Origin: Ignavibacteria bacterium
GTDB taxonomy: Bacteria > Bacteroidota > Ignavibacteria > OLB7
Length of the DNA: 64,000 bases
NCBI GenBank assembly: GCA_020635205.1
Contig: JACKAE010000002.1
Coordinates: 1,054,001 to 1,118,000, forward strand
Direction of reading: 5' to 3'
The translations under genes and the position numbers were made by a program. Numbering within the stretch: the stretch's first letter is position 1; every line of letters begins with the position of its first letter. This document shows, piece by piece, positions 59,632 to 64,000 of the stretch. Under the pieces are notes generated by a model, which saw only the letters and a list, made by a program, of their open reading frames with translations, did no database searches and was not told the DNA's origin.

Positions 59632-61875
59632 TTATTGAACGATAACCCGAGCCGTCTCTTTCCACGAACCACTCTGAATGGTGCAGAAGTATGTGCCTGC
59701 TGGTAACCCTGATGCGTCCCAGTCGAGAGCATGATACCCAGCCCCCATTTCACCACTGAAGAGAAGAGCAACACTCTGTCCGAGCGCATTTGTGATTTCA
59801 ACTCGAGTATTTCCACCCTCACCGAGTGTGAAGGTAAACCTGCCCTTCGCCTGAATTGGATTCGGTTCGACTTGATCGAAACGATACTGAACGTTCGAAG
59901 TACTCCCCACCGATGAGGTTATCCCCACATGCTCAAACTCTACGGTCTCTTCACTACCAGTTCTATCAGTAATCAGCAGAAGTGCTTCGGAGTTTTTGCT
60001 CGGGTCAACCGGATATACTCTCACCAGTGCTTCGGTTTTGCCGATTAGGTCGAGAGGATCGGTTGGGTCAAGAAGTTCAAACTCTGCGTTTACGCTTTCT
60101 GGGTGAAGGGAGATGGAGCGAAGTCCCGGCAGTTCACTATCAACACCATCTGGACTTTCTTGGCGGATGCTAACTCTGAGGATTCTTCCTTTCTCGCCGT
60201 TCCCTGGCTCCTCGTCGATGACGTCGAAGAAAGAAGGTCTTCCCAACCAACGCCGGAGTGGGGTGAGGGGATAGCCGTAGGCTCTCGCTAAATTTTCTTC
60301 ATACTCGGAAGGGTGGAGATTTGATGTAGAGTTCCCCTTGCCATCAAACATTGGGCTGTTCGGACGATAGAGTTCATATCCAGATAGTTGCCCGTAGAGA
60401 TTTCCAGCAAATGTCGCTCGGTTGTCCCCTTCGATTCGGTAGGTGAGTCCTTGGTTGATAACTATTCGTCCCCAGACAAGACTTGTTCCGGGTATTTTTC
60501 GGTTGAGTGGGAAGAGTTGTCGAGAACTATTTTCTTGACGGAAGTAGATGTTGAATTGGTCGTTTGTATCCGCTACAATGTTCAGGTAGTGAAGCATACC
60601 ACTTAGTGAGCTTGGCGCTTTACAAACAGCTTGAGATGTCCACTGTTCACGTGGCGTCATTTCCGACATATATGAACTCCACGACTTATAGCTTGCACCG
60701 ATAAAATTTCCTGATCCAGTAGTACCATTGAATTTCATGAAACTTGCTGGATAGAGCATCCCCTGTGAGGGTTGGTCGGTTCTAAACATTCGGGCTTCGC
60801 TTACGTTGAACTCTTGTGTGTAGGTTCCGCCATTCTGTAGTCTGAATGTGCTTCCACCCCCAGTACTGTCGACAACGATCCCATTTGTTCTTCCGGGAGA
60901 AGTGCCAAAGATGCGGGCAAACTCAGCCTCCCGATTTGTTTCTAAAGAACCTTCGAGCATTCGCACATCGTCCAAAGCAGGGAGAAAGACAAACTCAGTT
61001 CCATGCTGTTCAACAGGCGCGAGTGATTCCACCATCATGTTTTTTACTGAGTTCTTTAGCAGGCCGATCGGTTGATCGATAACAGCAGCGCGGGTGTTCC
61101 CCGTTGTGACGCCGATAAGTTTGTTAGAGACGATTTTCGTTCCGGCAAGGTCGTCACCAAAGGTAGATGTGGTGTCAGTTGTGCTGACTACTGTGTAGGC
61201 TTCTCCAGCATCTAAGGCGATTGTGAAGGGTGCGCCAGCCGAGCCATTTACGATATCAGCATTTGGGGTGACAACTACGTGTGTATTGTTGAAGGCAGCA
61301 GTGATAATAATCTGCGACGGTGCGCCAACAGTGCTCTGCCCATAGTTATTCTCACCGACTGGAATTTCGTCCTTAACGATTTCTGATGAAATGGTCGCTG
61401 CGTAATATTCCTTCCCCCACGCTTCAACAGGGAGTGGAACCCACCCCTCAGTGCCGAAGTTCGTGGTCATATAGCAGGTGACGTAAATAGGACGAAGAGA
61501 CAAAACTCGGAACACATTATTCGAAGGATTAGAGCCTCTCCCAACAAATTGCCATCCGTTCATCGGGAGTGTGATCTCACTCATTTTTCCTCCCGGCAGA
61601 GTATATGCCGTAGTTCCACTTCCATCACCTAAGTTGGTTATCCAAACTGGTGTTGTCGCATCACTGTAGATCATCAGTGTGATACTCTCAGGTCCCCTGG
61701 AAGGGAATCGTACATCTTGTAGGTTCTTCAGAGGTTCTGGGTACGGAATCAAGTAGATATGTCCCGTTGCAGTTGAGGGGAGGCGAGGCTGATTCCACTG
61801 CTGCTGGCTCCAGGTTAGTGTGGGGATCAAGGAGAGGGCGAGAGAGAAAAGTATGTAGCGAAAAATCTTGTTCAT
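59632..61875 (-). CDS. IgGFc-binding-like surface protein with T9SS sorting domain
   Basis: The 747-residue protein has a signal peptide (ILFSLALSLIPTLTWSQ), then a region resembling the IgGFc-binding domain seen in large secreted FCB proteins (GHIYLIPYPEP to PVEQHGTEFVFLPALDD, with EAYTVVSTTDT and LAGTKIVSNKLIGV), a beta-rich middle, and a C-terminal T9SS sorting domain (RFDQVEPNPIQAKGRFTF, ITNALGQSVALLFSG, LPAGTYFCTI, ETARVIVQ). It would be exported and attached or released at the cell surface. Its binding partner is not evident. It is 102 bp downstream of the OmpA-like gene and may be co-transcribed with it. Confidence 0.85.
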   Translation of the reverse strand: MNKIFRYILFSLALSLIPTLTWSQQQWNQPRLPSTATGHIYLIPYPEPLKNLQDVRFPSRGPESITLMIYSDATTPVWITNLGDGSGTTAYTLPGGKMSEITLPMNGWQFVGRGSNPSNNVFRVLSLRPIYVTCYMTTNFGTEGWVPLPVEAWGKEYYAATISSEIVKDEIPVGENNYGQSTVGAPSQIIITAAFNNTHVVVTPNADIVNGSAGAPFTIALDAGEAYTVVSTTDTTSTFGDDLAGTKIVSNKLIGVTTGNTRAAVIDQPIGLLKNSVKNMMVESLAPVEQHGTEFVFLPALDDVRMLEGSLETNREAEFARIFGTSPGRTNGIVVDSTGGGSTFRLQNGGTYTQEFNVSEARMFRTDQPSQGMLYPASFMKFNGTTGSGNFIGASYKSWSSYMSEMTPREQWTSQAVCKAPSSLSGMLHYLNIVADTNDQFNIYFRQENSSRQLFPLNRKIPGTSLVWGRIVINQGLTYRIEGDNRATFAGNLYGQLSGYELYRPNSPMFDGKGNSTSNLHPSEYEENLARAYGYPLTPLRRWLGRPSFFDVIDEEPGNGEKGRILRVSIRQESPDGVDSELPGLRSISLHPESVNAEFELLDPTDPLDLIGKTEALVRVYPVDPSKNSEALLLITDRTGSEETVEFEHVGITSSVGSTSNVQYRFDQVEPNPIQAKGRFTFTLGEGGNTRVEITNALGQSVALLFSGEMGAGYHALDWDASGLPAGTYFCTIQSGSWKETARVIVQ

Positions 61876-61977
61876 AGTTTTGTTGATGTTGAGTTCAAGG
61901 TTGATGGATGACCGGTCTGTAATGATAACACGTGAGGGCTACCTGAACTCACACTGGAAAGTTGCTGGAAGGCTTTT

Positions 61978-64000
61978 TTATGGGGTTTTCCTTTCGTCGA
62001 TATCGAGATCAATCTGAACCCGAACGCTCCGAGAGAGTACTCTCCCTTCTGGGAGAGCATTATCGAAGTATAGCGTATCCATTCCTGCCCCTGTCGCTTT
62101 TATCTCGACTGAGTCGATTCCATTTCTCGTGAGGTAATCACTAATCCAGTCGGCAACTCTCTCGGCTCTTCTCTGTGAAAGCTCAAGGTTGTGCTCTTCG
62201 GTTCCCGTTCTGTCCGTGAAACCGGTGATTGTCACCAAGCCTTCAGGTTCAATAAATTCCATGATTCGTTCAAGTTCTTTTCGCTGTGCTTCGGTTAGCA
62301 AATCGGAGTCGTATCCAAAACCGAGCAGCCAAGAAGACCTGCGAACGTGGTCGATATGAACTTCAAGGTCGTCGTCAACAGTGGCGAGTTCTTTCTCTAA
62401 AATCAGCGGGATCGTATCGTAGGCAACTGTTGTTCTACCGAGCGAATCGGTGACTTTGATGCTTGCAACGATTGGGGCAATAGATGTATCGCCACGCTTT
62501 TGCTCGATTCGCCACTGAAAGCCCGGGGAAACTCCTCCCTCTTCATCTTCTCTGGAGTAGCTCGCCATCAGGTTGCCATTTTGCGTCACTCGCATCTCCC
62601 AATCTTGAACTCCTGCTGGAGAAGAGAAATCTGGAATAACGCGGATCAATGGAGGAGAAAAATCTCGTTCTATCGACTCTACAATCAGTGGTGCTGTGAG
62701 GAGTGAATCTTCTGACCCAACTTCAAGTCGTCTGTTCTCCTCTCTTCCTTCGCTCTTTCGCTCATCCGAGCGAGTAGAAGTAGAATTATGAACTTCGACG
62801 TGATCTGGACGAATGCCGTTGGCAGATAGAAGCGTGCGGAACGATTCGACCCGTCTCTCAACAATAGTGCTCGGTTCCTCAGTTGAAGCTGAGCCACTCA
62901 ACGTGAGTTTGCTCTCGGGGCGATTCTTTAATCTCTTGATGAGAATTTGTGGTAGGTGGTGGTATGCGTCAATAATAGACCATTCGTGCTCGCCGCTTTC
63001 ATCGTTATCGTTCAAATCAGTGCGATAACGATTCGGCAATTCACTCTTTCCTTCGGGATAAAAAAGCCATCCCAACAGTGGAAGTTGTCGTCTGTGCAGA
63101 ACTTCCTGTGTGCTGATCTGAGAAACATCACTCTCATTTCCGTCGGCATCAATACCGATGATTGCAATGGAGGCAACAATGTCTGGTATCAGCGGAGCCG
63201 GTGGTGGAGCTGGTTCATCTGAAGGGAGGAGTGGAGGAGGTGGAGGGGGAGTGAAGTCGAAGAGGAGTGCAAGGCTTCCAGATGCACGAAGCGAACTCCA
63301 CGAGAGTTCTTTCGCAGGGGAGAGTAGGTCCCCCTGCAAGCGAAGAGTTGGAACGATAACCAGTGAACGATTCAGGGGAGTAGCGTACGAGAATCCTAAC
63401 GATCCACCAAGCCTGTAATCTCGTCCGCTAAGGCTAATGCCACCTTCCATATCGTGCGTTCCTTGCCCATCGTCAAAGCGAGTCTCGCCAGGTCCGAAAA
63501 CGTTGTCAGTCTGGCGAAAAGTTGAAGAGAGAAGGTAGCCGAACGATGGACCAGCTTCAAAGGAAAAGCTCTTTGTCCATTCGTAGCGAAACAAGATGTC
63601 GAGAGAAACAGATTGGAAGTCTGCGTCGAGCAAGAAGGCGCGATCGATAGTGACAAGCGTTGATGTAGCCGAGTCGAACGTCCGTTGTGGGTCAACTGGA
63701 TCCCCCCGAAATTGCTGGCTTGTTGTGGCATATCCAAGGCGAAAAGCCATGCCGACTTTTGAGGAGAAGAGTGATGGGAATGCACCATAGCCACCCACTC
63801 CGAGACTAAATGTCTTTCCGACGTTTGCAAAGGTTCCACAGCCGGGGGAGAGAGCATAGACTGGAATGGAAGTTCCCGCAACTATCACCCCTCCTCCTAC
63901 TTCGGTAAAAGGACCGACCAATAACTGCGTTTGCTCCTGCGCGAAAGTGGGAAGGGAGGAGAGCAGAAGCATTCCGAAGAAAAAGGTGCGGGTGACGATA
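61978..64000 (-). CDS. Outer membrane protein with two OmpA-like domains, 5' end outside window
   Basis: At least 664 residues from the first in-frame ATG (63972), but the frame continues open to the window edge with RTFFFG before LLLSSLPTFAQ, so the real start is likely beyond 64000. After the signal peptide there is a beta-barrel-like region (LRYEWTKSFSFEAGPSFGYL, LGFSYATPLNRSLVIVPTLR; about 20-240), a Pro-rich linker, then an OmpA-like domain that is incomplete (YPEGKSELPNRY, LTLSGSASTEEPS, RRVESFRTLLSANGI), and a full C-terminal OmpA domain (LLGFGYDSDLL, ITGFTDRTGTEEHNLELSQR, RAERVADWISDYL). Family role: outer-membrane anchoring to peptidoglycan. Confidence 0.85.
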   Translation of the reverse strand, partial: IVTRTFFFGMLLLSSLPTFAQEQTQLLVGPFTEVGGGVIVAGTSIPVYALSPGCGTFANVGKTFSLGVGGYGAFPSLFSSKVGMAFRLGYATTSQQFRGDPVDPQRTFDSATSTLVTIDRAFLLDADFQSVSLDILFRYEWTKSFSFEAGPSFGYLLSSTFRQTDNVFGPGETRFDDGQGTHDMEGGISLSGRDYRLGGSLGFSYATPLNRSLVIVPTLRLQGDLLSPAKELSWSSLRASGSLALLFDFTPPPPPPLLPSDEPAPPPAPLIPDIVASIAIIGIDADGNESDVSQISTQEVLHRRQLPLLGWLFYPEGKSELPNRYRTDLNDNDESGEHEWSIIDAYHHLPQILIKRLKNRPESKLTLSGSASTEEPSTIVERRVESFRTLLSANGIRPDHVEVHNSTSTRSDERKSEGREENRRLEVGSEDSLLTAPLIVESIERDFSPPLIRVIPDFSSPAGVQDWEMRVTQNGNLMASYSREDEEGGVSPGFQWRIEQKRGDTSIAPIVASIKVTDSLGRTTVAYDTIPLILEKELATVDDDLEVHIDHVRRSSWLLGFGYDSDLLTEAQRKELERIMEFIEPEGLVTITGFTDRTGTEEHNLELSQRRAERVADWISDYLTRNGIDSVEIKATGAGMDTLYFDNALPEGRVLSRSVRVQIDLDIDERKTP

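Noticed and set aside
1..64000. tRNA, rRNA or tmRNA genes
   Set aside because: The intergenic gaps were read for GTTCRANNC-type T-loops and acceptor stems; none was convincing. A covariance scan would be decisive.

Overview
The window looks like chromosomal DNA from a non-phototrophic member of the Bacteroidota/Chlorobiota (FCB) group, of the Ignavibacteria/Kapabacteria type. That placement is an inference. It rests on three secreted proteins ending in type IX secretion (T9SS) sorting domains, a short Bacteroidota-type primary sigma factor, OmpA proteins with TSP3 repeats, a DUF5683-like protein, split heptose genes (kinase and nucleotidyltransferase as separate ORFs) and a ferredoxin:thioredoxin reductase catalytic subunit. 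Coding density is high on both strands, most genes are housekeeping or envelope genes, and no tRNA, rRNA or CRISPR array was recognised.

Layout. 1-2.4 kb: 3' part of a T9SS-exported protein, a GAGTC/GACTC minisatellite, a cyclophilin. 2.6-4.0 kb: an IS110-family element inserted in a dispersed intergenic repeat; its left end carries what reads as a complete bridge RNA, whose loops match both the element ends and the flanking target. 4-10.4 kb: an OmpA protein, tmk, a lipoprotein, the primary sigma factor, and heptose kinase plus heptose nucleotidyltransferase. 10.5-15.3 kb: a giant TamB-like protein. 15.3-16.1 kb: a gene-free block of repeats, including a MITE-like element and two tandem copies of the repeat that the IS110 element split. 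16-24.3 kb: acetyltransferases (one fused to a cyclic-nucleotide-binding-like domain), RlpA, a fatty acid hydroxylase, an EVE protein, gatB. 24.6-28 kb: a T9SS protein, a truncated response regulator, nuoA-nuoB. 28-37.9 kb: lysA, trpS, a two-gene unit (ECF-like sigma fused to ankyrin repeats, then a catalytically degenerate F1-ATPase beta homologue), ctpA, purC, greA, and an ECF sigma/putative anti-sigma pair with a structured leader. 38-46.4 kb: M1 peptidase, ygfZ, LOG, SirB1-like, DedA, rpmB, a Sua5-type tRNA threonylcarbamoylation gene. 46.5-64 kb: secreted and lipoprotein genes, FTR catalytic subunit, an AddA-like helicase with an altered nuclease site, an asparagine-synthase-like protein without the glutaminase cysteine, hmgA, an IgGFc-binding-like T9SS protein and a double-OmpA protein cut by the window end.

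How the genes relate. Heptose synthesis, TamB, OmpA proteins, RlpA, CtpA and the T9SS cargo all serve a Gram-negative envelope. Most neighbouring genes are single units bounded by clear intrinsic terminators. The observations most worth follow-up are the bridge RNA with readable target and donor guides, the sigma-ankyrin plus pseudo-ATPase pair, and the sigma-gene leader that can pair in two mutually exclusive ways around the ribosome binding site. All calls were made by eye from sequence; no database search or folding program was run.
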